Virus record (IMG/VR): IMGVR_UViG_3300028844_005756
Coordinates: 1 to 64,000 of that record
From: a virus
DNA length: 64,000 bases
Direction: 5' to 3' (one strand)
Shown here: positions 33,593-41,497 of the stretch, piece after piece
Position numbering within the stretch: position 1 is the stretch's first letter
Layout: every line of letters starts with the position of its first letter
The notes under the pieces: model-generated
What the model saw: the letters and a program-made list of their open reading frames with translations, nothing else
What the model was told of the DNA's origin: nothing
Database searches by the model: none
Made by a program: the position numbers and the translations under genes

Positions 33593-34129
33593 ATGATTAC
33601 AAAGCAAATCATAGATAGACTGACAGATGAGGTAAAGGAATTATTTGATTTTTACGACAAAAAGAAGTTAAGAAAATCTGATAAGCAGAAATCTGAAGAT
33701 ATTTCTGGTTTGCTTGAGACAGTGATGGAAGAAATGATTGAAGGTGCGATTGCTCCAAAAGTTGATAGTGAGCCAGATATTCGTTTGAATGGTGAGCCTG
33801 TTGAGATTAAAACAACATCTGGTGATTCTTGGAGAGGTGGAGAATACTCTAAGCGAGGTGGATATTTCATTTTTGTTTCATGGAAATTGAATGAAAATAA
33901 TGTCCCATCATTTTTTATAGCTGGATTAAGTTTACAAAAAGATGATTGGATTATTAGTAAATCTAAAAATTATTATGCAACTACTTTTAATAAAAAGCAA
34001 TTATTAAAAAATCAAGATAGAGTAGATTTTTATAGTGGTAAACTCAAATCATACATGCGAGGTTCACAACAATGTATTTCTTTAGTATATGATAATACTA
34101 AAGAGTTTGATTTAAAATCTTTATTTTAA
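33593..34129 (+). CDS. PD-(D/E)xK-fold nuclease-like protein
   Basis: 178 residues. Pro61-Asp62, then Glu71-Ile-Lys73 (EPDIRLNGEPVEIKTT) is a textbook PD-(D/E)xK catalytic pattern, with an acidic helix (ETVMEEMIEG) before it that could give the N-terminal Glu. Size and layout resemble type II restriction enzymes or MutH-like nucleases. Driven by its own sigma-70 promoter, so early; host DNA degradation is a plausible role. No methyltransferase partner is in the window. Confidence 0.55.
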   Translation: MITKQIIDRLTDEVKELFDFYDKKKLRKSDKQKSEDISGLLETVMEEMIEGAIAPKVDSEPDIRLNGEPVEIKTTSGDSWRGGEYSKRGGYFIFVSWKLNENNVPSFFIAGLSLQKDDWIISKSKNYYATTFNKKQLLKNQDRVDFYSGKLKSYMRGSQQCISLVYDNTKEFDLKSLF

Positions 34130-34134
34130 AATAC

Positions 34135-34210
34135 TCCTGATTAGCTCAGTTGGTAGAGCAAATGACTGTTAATCATTGGGTCGCTGGTTCGAGTCCAGCA
34201 TCAGGAGCCA
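34135..34210 (+). tRNA. tRNA-Asn (GTT)
   Basis: Canonical cloverleaf: acceptor TCCTGAT/ATCAGGA, D-arm GCTC..GAGC, anticodon stem AATGA/TCATT with loop CTGTTAA (anticodon GTT), T-arm GCTGG-TTCGAGT-CCAGC. Discriminator G and encoded CCA (34208-34210). Confidence 0.95.
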
Positions 34211-34227
34211 AACCTTATGGAGTAATT

Positions 34228-34413
34228 ATGGCTAATGCTAAACAAAAGAAAGTTGTACGTAAAATGCTTTCGCAAATTGAAGTGATGAAAAAGAAAGCAA
34301 CTGAAAAAAAGGAATCTGCTGAAGTTATTGCAAGAAAAGAACAAAATATGTTGAATTATTATAAAGATAAATTCGGAAAAAGGTTTGATGAATTTGCTGA
34401 TATGGTAAGCTAA
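34228..34413 (+). CDS. small basic helical hypothetical protein
   Basis: 61 residues (MANAKQKKVVRKMLSQIEVM start), Lys/Glu-rich helix; no family known to me. The start at 34228 has GGAG correctly spaced; a longer reading upstream would run through the tRNA. Confidence 0.6.
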   Translation: MANAKQKKVVRKMLSQIEVMKKKATEKKESAEVIARKEQNMLNYYKDKFGKRFDEFADMVS

Positions 34414-34421
34414 AGAGATAT

Positions 34422-34508
34422 GCGGGGTGTTCCATTCACATGTCTTATATACATGCGGCAAAACAGAGTGGCGGTGCCAATGAAGTTCAATTCTTCCACC
34501 CCGTACCA
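34422..34508 (+). ncRNA. atypical tRNA-like element with encoded CCA
   Basis: 87 bases. The acceptor GCGGGGT pairs with ACCCCGT (one G-U), followed by A and CCA. The T-arm has a canonical TTCAATT loop (GAAG/CTTC stem). A 5-bp stem CATGT/ACATG closes a 7-base loop CTTATAT with U at position 33, which would read as anticodon TAT. GGCA/TGCC or TGGC/GCCA can form a variable arm. The region where the D-arm should be is only about 10 bases and does not fold. It may be an unusual tRNA (Ile-AUA?), a decayed one, or another tRNA-mimic RNA. Confidence 0.55.
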
Positions 34509-34540
34509 CATTTAAAAAAAATATATTTATTATGTAATTA

Positions 34541-34921
34541 ATGGAAAATAATACAAATAATGAAGATTTAAAGTTCAATGAACCTTTTCTTGAAAAAAAA
34601 GAAGTAACTGCAATTTCATATGATAGTTCCGTAGTAGATGAAATTGTTGAGAATGAACCGCAAATCACAAAAATTGTAACTCCTGTTGATGATTGGACCT
34701 ATTGGGCAAAATGGATTGGTAATGCGTTTCTCATTGTTGGTACATTACTTACTAATTTAGCATTACTTCCAATGAACTATATTTTTAGTTTGATTGGTTT
34801 ATTTTTATGGGCTATTGTTGCAGCACAATGGAATGACAGAAGTTTAGTTGTTTTAAATGTTTTTCTATTAGGTACAGTTGCAATGACTTTAGCCCAGCAT
34901 ATTAAAGAATATTTTTTATAA
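34541..34921 (+). CDS. membrane protein of unknown function
   Basis: 126 residues: an acidic cytoplasmic N-terminal 50, then three hydrophobic segments (about 58-75, 78-95, 102-118) around NAFLIVGTLLTNLALL, IFSLIGLFLWAIVAA and VVLNVFLLGTVAMTL. Similar small membrane proteins occur in marine T4-like phages. No motif points to a function. Confidence 0.6.
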   Translation: MENNTNNEDLKFNEPFLEKKEVTAISYDSSVVDEIVENEPQITKIVTPVDDWTYWAKWIGNAFLIVGTLLTNLALLPMNYIFSLIGLFLWAIVAAQWNDRSLVVLNVFLLGTVAMTLAQHIKEYFL

Positions 34922-34928
34922 GGTAATT

Positions 34929-35086
<158 letters not shown>

Positions 35087-35094
35087 GTTTTTTT

Positions 35095-35118
35095 AGGTGT
35101 TTTTAGTAAAAAATACCT
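35095..35118 (+). terminator. AT-rich hairpin after tRNA-Arg
   Basis: AGGTGTTTTT pairs with AAAAATACCT (10 bp with one G-U), loop four bases. No clean T-tract follows. It may be a weak terminator or a processing signal. Confidence 0.35.
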
Positions 35119-35171
35119 ATATATGATCAGAAAAAAACTATAAAGACTGAAACGTTTTTTCTGTTTTGTCA

Positions 35172-35207
35172 CCTGTCTAAACAACAGGGTTGCTGATTAG
35201 CAGCAAC
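35172..35207 (+). promoter_or_regulatory. two adjacent hairpins in the leader of the ParB-like gene
   Basis: CCTGT/ACAGG (35172-35188) and GTTGCTG/CAGCAAC with loop ATTAG (35189-35207) sit 31-66 bases before the ATG at 35238. No T-tract, so they are more likely a structured 5' leader than a terminator. Confidence 0.45.
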
Positions 35208-35237
35208 AATTCTATAACTAACCATAGGATAAGTATT

Positions 35238-36608
35238 ATGCAAACTATCAATACCCCCAGTGTAAATCTACACACAACAGAAGCTTTCACCGCAACAGAA
35301 CAAAATATTCTCAAAGAATATCTAGAAAAGAAAGAAAAGAGATTTCCTCATAGATATGATGAAACATATCTTCAAAAGAGCGGATTGCGACTTTCTGAAC
35401 ATTGTGCTATTTTAAATAAAGAAGATATTGTTGTTGAGAAACCAGGTCATTTCACAAACAATTTAGTTTGGGCAGGTGGAATCAATAATAAATTTAATGA
35501 TATTAAGAAAAGTTTAAGTGAAGATGGTTATGAATTATCACATATACCACCTGCAGTTTATTTTGATAAAAAGGAAAAAAAATATCAACTAGTTGATGGA
35601 AGAACTAGATTTAAAATTTTGGAAAATTATGATATTAGTAATATTATAGTAGATATCTATGAGAAAATTGAAGGGGCATCAGAAAAAACAGTTGAATTAG
35701 GATGTGGTAGACTACAAACACAATCAAATTTAGGAAGGGAAATTGCTGGTAAAGTTACTGATAAGGATATTATTTCAAATGTTCATTCATGGATTGAAAG
35801 TGGGTTTATCAAAAAAGAAGACTCGACTACTAAAAAAGAAGAAGATAAACAACCTGATTTGACTAGTATAATAGAGTTTATTAATGATTTTTATAATCCA
35901 TTACATGTTAAAAGTTCTAAAAAAATAAACAATTTAGCAAATGCCGCCAGAGATACATATGGACAAAATACTAAACGAATAGTTTGGATTGATGTTAAAG
36001 ATGTGCAGACTTGGTTGGGTGTAGATAAAAGAACTAATACTAGAATTCCAAATAGTCAAAGACCACCAGAAGACCTTGACAACCCTATGGATAATAAGAA
36101 TTCTTATGTTGATTCTTTTCCAGATGGAGCAACACATAGCAGGGGTACTTGTTATTTAGAAATTGATACAACTCAAGCAAGACGTGCCGTTGCTGCAGCA
36201 GCAAATCATGCTAGATTAAATCCTAACTGCGACATTAGAATTATTATATATGTTAAACAAATAACAGATAATGAAAATCCTGCAATTGCTTATAATAGAG
36301 AAATTACTAGGTTTGTTAGAACTTTTTATGGTACTCTAAATCAAATTTCAGAATGTTATTTTAATAAGGTAACTCCATTAGTTGATGTGGTTTCTATATA
36401 TGGTGCTGTACCAAGTTTAAAAGAGTATCATAATACTAAAGAACTTATTCTTCTTAATTCAGCTTCGGTTGGAACTACTGGGTCTAATCCAAAATGGTTT
36501 CAAAAAAATCCCTTAAAGTTAAATGGAATATCATCATATGATTTATTAAATACTATTTCTATCAATAATAACGAAGAAGAAGATGATGATGATAGTTGGC
36601 TTGATTAA
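35238..36608 (+). CDS. ParB-N-domain-like protein
   Basis: 456 residues from the ATG at 35238. The N-terminal third contains HIPPAVYFDKKEKKYQLVDGRTRFKILEN, the strand-loop-DGRTR-helix pattern of ParB/sulfiredoxin-like nucleotide-binding domains. The remaining 300 residues are unrecognised, and the protein ends in an acidic tail (EEEDDDDSWLD) of the kind that often binds basic or ssDNA-binding partners. It could be a DNA-modification or nuclease protein; no catalytic residues can be named. A structured leader precedes it and a strong terminator follows. Confidence 0.5.
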   Translation: MQTINTPSVNLHTTEAFTATEQNILKEYLEKKEKRFPHRYDETYLQKSGLRLSEHCAILNKEDIVVEKPGHFTNNLVWAGGINNKFNDIKKSLSEDGYELSHIPPAVYFDKKEKKYQLVDGRTRFKILENYDISNIIVDIYEKIEGASEKTVELGCGRLQTQSNLGREIAGKVTDKDIISNVHSWIESGFIKKEDSTTKKEEDKQPDLTSIIEFINDFYNPLHVKSSKKINNLANAARDTYGQNTKRIVWIDVKDVQTWLGVDKRTNTRIPNSQRPPEDLDNPMDNKNSYVDSFPDGATHSRGTCYLEIDTTQARRAVAAAANHARLNPNCDIRIIIYVKQITDNENPAIAYNREITRFVRTFYGTLNQISECYFNKVTPLVDVVSIYGAVPSLKEYHNTKELILLNSASVGTTGSNPKWFQKNPLKLNGISSYDLLNTISINNNEEEDDDDSWLD

Positions 36609-36619
36609 ATAAATATGTT

Positions 36620-36643
36620 GGGGAGATTTTTCTCCCCATTTTT
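36620..36643 (+). terminator. rho-independent terminator
   Basis: GGGGAGA/TCTCCCC with a TTTT loop, followed by ATTTTT. Ends the ParB-like gene transcript just before the promoter at 36656. Confidence 0.88.
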
Positions 36644-36655
36644 CAAAAAAATCCC

Positions 36656-36683
36656 TTGACATTTCCCCACAATCTGCTATACT
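36656..36683 (+). promoter_or_regulatory. sigma-70 promoter abutting tRNA-Asp
   Basis: TTGACA (36656-36661), 16 bases, TATACT (36678-36683). The mature tRNA-Asp starts two bases later, so initiation at the usual distance would fall inside the tRNA. The promoter may mainly serve the gene at 36783. Confidence 0.75.
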
Positions 36684-36685
36684 TT

Positions 36686-36762
36686 GGCCTGTTAGTTCAG
36701 TTGGTTAGAACGCTTGCCTGTCACGCAAGAGGTCACCGGTTCAAGTCCGGTACAGGTCGCCA
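36686..36762 (+). tRNA. tRNA-Asp (GTC)
   Basis: Canonical: acceptor GGCCTGT/ACAGGTC (one G-U), D-arm GTTC..GAAC, anticodon stem CTTGC/GCAAG with loop CTGTCAC (anticodon GTC), T-arm ACCGG-TTCAAGT-CCGGT, discriminator G, CCA encoded. Confidence 0.95.
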
Positions 36763-36782
36763 CAACTCTTTAGGAGATTCAT

Positions 36783-37088
36783 ATGTCTGAAGAACATCCA
36801 TTCGGTCGACAACTAGAAGTTATCAGTGGTTTTGAATTAGAAGACGGTTCAGCGATTAGATGCTGGAAAGACTTTGATAACGGATATTCTATTTCTACTA
36901 TCCGACATAACATGTCATATGGCGGAAAAGCAGGTCTGTATGAGATTGCCGTATTCTACAAAAGAGTAGGTAGAGAAGTAGAAGGCATCACAGATGAAGG
37001 TGATTATGTTGCTGGTTGGTTGACTTATGAAGATGTGCTTGAAAGGCATGAGAAAGTCAAGAACCTTCTACCTAATCTTCTAAACTAA
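36783..37088 (+). CDS. hypothetical protein
   Basis: 101 residues, compact alpha/beta pattern (VISGFELEDGSAIRCWKDF, YEIAVFYKRVGREVEGI), no family recognised. Good ribosome-binding site (TAGGAG). Less AT-rich than most genes here, like the helicase gene after it. Confidence 0.6.
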   Translation: MSEEHPFGRQLEVISGFELEDGSAIRCWKDFDNGYSISTIRHNMSYGGKAGLYEIAVFYKRVGREVEGITDEGDYVAGWLTYEDVLERHEKVKNLLPNLLN

Positions 37089-37092
37089 TCTC

Positions 37093-37121
37093 GGATATTC
37101 CTGGTAAATCCAGGAATATCC
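37093..37121. promoter_or_regulatory. 12-bp perfect inverted repeat directly before a promoter
   Basis: GGATATTCCTGG and CCAGGAATATCC with a TAAAT loop. It ends one base before the -35 box at 37123. No T-tract follows, so it may be an RNA 3' end stabiliser for the preceding gene or an upstream operator. Confidence 0.5.
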
Positions 37122-37122
37122 C

Positions 37123-37150
37123 TTGACATTTTCCCTCAGTCTGCTATACT
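37123..37150 (+). promoter_or_regulatory. sigma-70 promoter for the helicase gene
   Basis: TTGACA (37123-37128), 16 bases, TATACT (37145-37150). Leader about 40 bases, with AAGAGG before the ATG at 37196. Confidence 0.85.
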
Positions 37151-37195
37151 ATTTCTATTGAGTGAGACAACTCTCCACACTAGACAAGAGGCATC

Positions 37196-38731
37196 ATGAC
37201 CCCTACAGCAGAACAACAAGCAATCCTAAATGGCTTCAACACTGTAGAAGGCAACATCAAAGTTCTTGCTCTTGCAGGAACAGGTAAGACCTCCACACTC
37301 TTGGAATTGGTACAGCAGAATCCAACCCAAACTTTCCTCTACATTGCTTTCAATCGTGACGTTAAGGAAGAAGTTGAGCGCAAAGCCCGTGCCAAAGGCA
37401 TGAGCAACCTCAAAGTCAAGACTCAAAATGGTTTTGCTCTTGAGCTTGCAAGAGGTGCAGGTCTTAACTGCAACAACATCAAAGGCTACATGTCCGTCAA
37501 GGATATCATCGCCCGCCTCAACTTGACTGGCAATGACAAGTTCCTTGCATACCATGCATTTCAAGTCATGACACGTTTCATGGTTTCCCGTGATACCACA
37601 ATTGCTATGAAGCATGTACCCAAGGATGTTGAAGAAAAAATCTACAACAACATCCGCCGCTACACCAACATGACTGAAGATAAAATTCTTCAAGAAACCG
37701 ATAAGCGCAAAAAACGTGCAGTACAAATTGCACAACGTCTGTTCTCTTCTTTTGACTTCAACAGTGACGTTATGCTGCATGATGTATACGTCAAGTTGGT
37801 TCAAATGCACTACAATGAAATCCCTGTTACAGAAGACGTTGTTCTTTCTGATGAATCACAAGATGTAAATCCAGTATTCTCGGATATTATCTCCCGTGTA
37901 ACTGCCCGTGTGATTGCTGTAGGTGACAACAACCAAGCAATTTACCAGTTCCGTGGTGCAGCAGACTACCTGAAAGAAATGCCTTCAGAAGCTACATACA
38001 CTCTGACACAATCATTCCGCTTCTTGCCAGAGATTGCAGACAAGGCAAATGAATTGCTGCAGCATATGACAGACCTGCGCATCAAAGGTTTTGAAGGTGT
38101 GGAAGAAGAGAATACTTCCGCTGTACTGTGCCGCACCAATATGGGTTGTTTGACAGAAGCAATCTCAATGTTGGATCAAGGTGTTTCATTTTCTCTTGAA
38201 GGTGGAGTTGACAACGAAGGATTCCGCATGATTGAGGATTTGGTTTCTCTTTCAGATGGCAGAACATACGATGTACGACATCCTGACCTCAAAGGATTGC
38301 GCTCAATTGAAGAATTCAACAAAGAGTTGGAAGAGGATTTGCTAAATAGAGAGTGGAAAACTTCCTTGCGTGTAATTGACAAGATGGGAGGTTTTGACAA
38401 TGCATTAAACATCATTCAGCAAATCAAAGATTCTCAGCGCAAAGTTCCTGCTGATGCTGTAGTCATCACCACTATGCACAAATCAAAAGGTAAAGAGTGG
38501 AATAGTGTGCGCATTGCTGATGATGCAGAAATGGTATTCTACAAGTCTGATGTTGATGCAATGGGCAGAAGAACAAGAGTTGCCATTGAATTCAAAGATG
38601 CTCCTGTGATGGAGAAAAACCTCTTCTATGTTGCAGTTACCCGAGCAAAAAGAAACTTGGAACTCGGACTTTCTCAGCGATTGTTCTATGTTGAGAAGTC
38701 CGCAAATACAGTTATTCCAGAAGCCGCATAA
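37196..38731 (+). CDS. superfamily 1 DNA helicase (UvrD/Dda-like)
   Basis: 511 residues. Q-motif region (TAEQQAIL), Walker A LAGTGKTST (about 27-35), motif II DESQD (about 219), motif III GDNNQAIYQFRGA, motif IV QSFRF, motif V MHKSKGKEW (about 428) and motif VI VAVTRAK (about 479). A translocating ATP-dependent 3'-5' type helicase of repair or replication. Its codon use (many GCC, CGC, ATC and AAC/TTC codons) differs clearly from the AT-rich neighbours, suggesting recent acquisition. Own consensus promoter. Confidence 0.88.
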   Translation: MTPTAEQQAILNGFNTVEGNIKVLALAGTGKTSTLLELVQQNPTQTFLYIAFNRDVKEEVERKARAKGMSNLKVKTQNGFALELARGAGLNCNNIKGYMSVKDIIARLNLTGNDKFLAYHAFQVMTRFMVSRDTTIAMKHVPKDVEEKIYNNIRRYTNMTEDKILQETDKRKKRAVQIAQRLFSSFDFNSDVMLHDVYVKLVQMHYNEIPVTEDVVLSDESQDVNPVFSDIISRVTARVIAVGDNNQAIYQFRGAADYLKEMPSEATYTLTQSFRFLPEIADKANELLQHMTDLRIKGFEGVEEENTSAVLCRTNMGCLTEAISMLDQGVSFSLEGGVDNEGFRMIEDLVSLSDGRTYDVRHPDLKGLRSIEEFNKELEEDLLNREWKTSLRVIDKMGGFDNALNIIQQIKDSQRKVPADAVVITTMHKSKGKEWNSVRIADDAEMVFYKSDVDAMGRRTRVAIEFKDAPVMEKNLFYVAVTRAKRNLELGLSQRLFYVEKSANTVIPEAA

Positions 38732-38748
38732 TTTATTGGTAATAATAT

Positions 38749-38756
38749 GATAAATA
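38749..38756 (+). promoter_or_regulatory. T4-type late promoter
   Basis: GATAAATA followed by TAAAG, 34 bases before the ATG of the exported protein gene at 38790. Confidence 0.55.
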
Positions 38757-38789
38757 TAAAGAAATATAAAACTTATTCAGAGAAAATAA

Positions 38790-39284
38790 ATGAAAAAATT
38801 TCTAGCGGCACTTGCTTGTGGTGCGTTCATAATTGCCAGCACAGTGCCCGTTCAAGCAGACCCTCTTTTATTTGGTAAAGAACTTCCTCCTCCTCAACAA
38901 CAGGTAGTTCCAAAAGGAGTACAACCAAATGTAGATTATCCTACGGTAATGATTGGTCAATTCATGTCATTCTGTATTAATATGATTATGATGAAATTAT
39001 CCAGCGAAGGTGTACCAAGAAATATAGCTGCGGAAAATGCTGGATATGTATGTTCTTGTATTATGGATAGTTATCGTGAAGAAAATCAGCAAGCTGAATT
39101 TCAATTTGAATTAACAAGAAAAAATGAAGGTGATGTTCCATTGTTTAAAAAACATTATACTAACTGTAGTTTATTGAATGCTGAACGAACTGGAAATATG
39201 AACATTAACCCAAGAAAAAGCATTTGGGTTAATCAACTTAACAAACCAGAAAATATTTTAATAAATTTTAAAGAGAAAAAATGA
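38790..39284 (+). CDS. exported cysteine-containing protein of unknown function
   Basis: 164 residues. Signal peptide (MKKFLAALACGAFIIASTVPVQA). The mature part carries four or more Cys (FCINMIM, VCSCIMDSY, TNCSLLN) that could form periplasmic disulfides. No family recognised. Late promoter upstream; stop overlaps the next gene by four bases (ATGA). Confidence 0.6.
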   Translation: MKKFLAALACGAFIIASTVPVQADPLLFGKELPPPQQQVVPKGVQPNVDYPTVMIGQFMSFCINMIMMKLSSEGVPRNIAAENAGYVCSCIMDSYREENQQAEFQFELTRKNEGDVPLFKKHYTNCSLLNAERTGNMNINPRKSIWVNQLNKPENILINFKEKK

Positions 39285-39853
39285 GTCGTTTAACATTTCC
39301 AACTGTTTTTGCTAAAGAGCAAAATACATATTTTATTAAAGATAGAATGAGAATGTATTTGTTTGACCACACATCGCAATACATATTTCAACTTTCTTTT
39401 GTGTTAGGAGAAATAACTTCTACTGGTCTAGACAAGTATGTTTATGAAAAATATTCTGCAAGAGAAAAATTACAAGTTTTTTCAAACGAAGAAATAGTTT
39501 TTTCAAGAAGAACATATACTGATTCCAATGGTGACACCGTAAATCAGGTTGGTACTGATGGTTATACCTTTTTAAATGATCAACTATTGTATGATGCACA
39601 ATTAGGATATGATGCTTTTAACATTAATAAGGATTTAATTACAGTATCTGCTGGCGGTACATATTCTACATATCCAGAACAATTGGCAGCATCAAAATAT
39701 ATAATGAGAGACAAAGAATGGATAACTAAATTTGCACAAAAACACTTTTTATTAATATTTAAAGCTAATAATCTAAATCAGACACCAAAAGTTTTATACG
39801 GATTTCGTATGAGAGATTTGCGTGACCATCCATATGATAAATTTAAATATTGA
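39281..39853 (+). CDS. hypothetical protein, probably virion-related
   Basis: 190 residues. Aromatic-rich, beta-type pattern (NTYFIKDRMRMYLFDHTSQYIFQL) and FGFRMRDLRDHP near the end. Coupled to the exported protein gene behind a late promoter, so late expression is likely. No family recognised. Confidence 0.5.
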   Translation: MSRLTFPTVFAKEQNTYFIKDRMRMYLFDHTSQYIFQLSFVLGEITSTGLDKYVYEKYSAREKLQVFSNEEIVFSRRTYTDSNGDTVNQVGTDGYTFLNDQLLYDAQLGYDAFNINKDLITVSAGGTYSTYPEQLAASKYIMRDKEWITKFAQKHFLLIFKANNLNQTPKVLYGFRMRDLRDHPYDKFKY

Positions 39854-39888
39854 TTAAAAGATTTTTATAATATGAAAGAGATGTTTTT

Positions 39889-40197
39889 ATGAAAGTAGAG
39901 AAACTTAAAGAATTAGTTTTTGAAGTTGCGAACTGTGAAGAAAATAATAAAAATGGTGGTGTTGGTGGATTATATATATTATTTTCTATGTGGAGAGAAG
40001 ATAGCACATGGTCTTTTGTGCAGTCATACATTACCAAAGAGGGAGTTCACCATATGACCAGAACAATCTCTCAAGAATTGTTGGATAGGCAATATCTTAA
40101 ATTAACTTATGTAAATGGAAATACAAATGAAGTTAATATATTATTGAATACAAAAGAATATTATTATATGGAGTCTGAAGATGAAAAAGAAAGTTGA
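39889..40197 (+). CDS. hypothetical protein
   Basis: 102 residues, unrecognised; beta-rich centre (GGLYILFSMWREDSTWSFVQSY). Overlaps the next gene by 17 bases. Confidence 0.5.
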   Translation: MKVEKLKELVFEVANCEENNKNGGVGGLYILFSMWREDSTWSFVQSYITKEGVHHMTRTISQELLDRQYLKLTYVNGNTNEVNILLNTKEYYYMESEDEKES

Positions 40198-40396
40198 GTT
40201 AGATTTTGATATGCCAGAATGGGCAAAATATCATGCTGTTGATGAGAATGGTGATTTTTGTGTTTTTGATGAAAAACCTTTTCTAGTTGATAACATTGTA
40301 GGTGAAGGGATTTTTGAAACAAAAACTAATTTTATGATTTTAGCAAAAAATTGTGTAGTTGATAATTGGAAAGCCTCATTAACTCCTCTTGATTAA
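40181..40396 (+). CDS. hypothetical protein
   Basis: 71 residues, acidic beta-type protein (MPEWAKYHAVDENGDFCVFDEKP). No family recognised. Confidence 0.5.
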   Translation: MKKKVELDFDMPEWAKYHAVDENGDFCVFDEKPFLVDNIVGEGIFETKTNFMILAKNCVVDNWKASLTPLD

Positions 40397-40410
40397 AAAA
40401 AAGGTTTATT

Positions 40411-41487
40411 ATGAAAAAAAGGCGAAAACACTCTATCATTTCAATGGAACCCCATTCTGTTGAACAACTTTCTGAATTTGATATAGCCAGATATTATAAT
40501 TATTATCGTATTAATTATACAGAAAAAGATGCTAGAAATTTTTTATGTGAATTTGTCAAATCAACAAAGAAGCAAGCAATAATTAATAGTCAATCATATA
40601 TTCCATTGGCATATGGATGGTTGGCTAGAATTATTACAAATGGCAATAAAGTTCCTGTTGAGTATGTTGATAAACTCAATCATTATATTGAGAGTATTAA
40701 ACTACAAAAGAGAAAGGTTGAAAAGCCCACACTTCTACCAACAATTTCTGCAGAAAGGAAAAATAAAAATAAAGAAAATGATGCATATTCTTTTTTAGAA
40801 ACACTGATAGATAAATTATACGACACAAAGGGTAAACACACTATAAGTGCCGAATCTACTATTTTAATGTATGGTTTAAGTAAATCAAATACACAAGTTT
40901 TAGCTGAAAATTTAGAACAAGATCATCTAAGAGATTTGCGAAATATTCCAAACGATGAAGATCTTCAAGAAGGTTATTCTTTTCTTACTAAAAGACAATT
41001 AAACATAATTTTTAAAAATCTAAAGCAAGTAAAAGAAGAGTTACTATCTGTTAAAAATATTGTAACTTCAGAAAATAAGAAAACACGGGCTATTAAACTT
41101 AAACCTATTTCTGAAATTATTAAAAATATAAAGTTTAAAAATGAAGTTTACGGTCTTTCTACAGTAGAAATAAAGCATCTATTAGGCAAGCGAGTTGCGT
41201 ATGTAGTGTCTGATGCGAAACGAACTATTCTGAGATTGGAGTCTAAATCTGGATTTGATGCGAGATCTTCTTTTCTTACAAATGTGGATTCTGCTGAAAA
41301 GATTATTGTATATGGTAGATATCAAGAAAGTGCTGCAATTTATTTGGCAAAAGCAAAAACTGAAAAAGACGCAAAGAATTTAAAAAAGCACATTCGGGTT
41401 CGTAGGTATGAACCTATAGAAATTAAAAACAATGAATATCGCACTACTGATAAATTCTGTGTTATTCAAAATTATTTAGATTTATGA
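40411..41487 (+). CDS. hypothetical protein, conserved-looking
   Basis: 358 residues. A basic N-terminal (KKRRKHS), a helical middle, and a C-terminal beta-rich part around VAYVVSDAKRTILRLESKSGF. No motif identified. Ribosome-binding site AAAAGG. It heads a run of three plus-strand genes ending with the dihydroorotate dehydrogenase. Confidence 0.55.
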   Translation: MKKRRKHSIISMEPHSVEQLSEFDIARYYNYYRINYTEKDARNFLCEFVKSTKKQAIINSQSYIPLAYGWLARIITNGNKVPVEYVDKLNHYIESIKLQKRKVEKPTLLPTISAERKNKNKENDAYSFLETLIDKLYDTKGKHTISAESTILMYGLSKSNTQVLAENLEQDHLRDLRNIPNDEDLQEGYSFLTKRQLNIIFKNLKQVKEELLSVKNIVTSENKKTRAIKLKPISEIIKNIKFKNEVYGLSTVEIKHLLGKRVAYVVSDAKRTILRLESKSGFDARSSFLTNVDSAEKIIVYGRYQESAAIYLAKAKTEKDAKNLKKHIRVRRYEPIEIKNNEYRTTDKFCVIQNYLDL

Positions 41488-41497
41488 GGTAACAATT

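Noticed and set aside
34150-34227. In-frame extension of the 34228 gene through tRNA-Asn
   Set aside because: It would translate the tRNA; the ATG at 34228 has a proper ribosome-binding site.
36606-36614. ATAAATA late-box-like sequence after the ParB-like gene
   Set aside because: It is immediately followed by the terminator at 36620-36643, so it could not drive a useful transcript.
37226-37810. Minus-strand frame of 194 codons opposite the helicase gene
   Set aside because: The plus-strand frame has a full set of helicase motifs; the antisense frame is Cys-rich with no motif and results from the less AT-rich codon use there.
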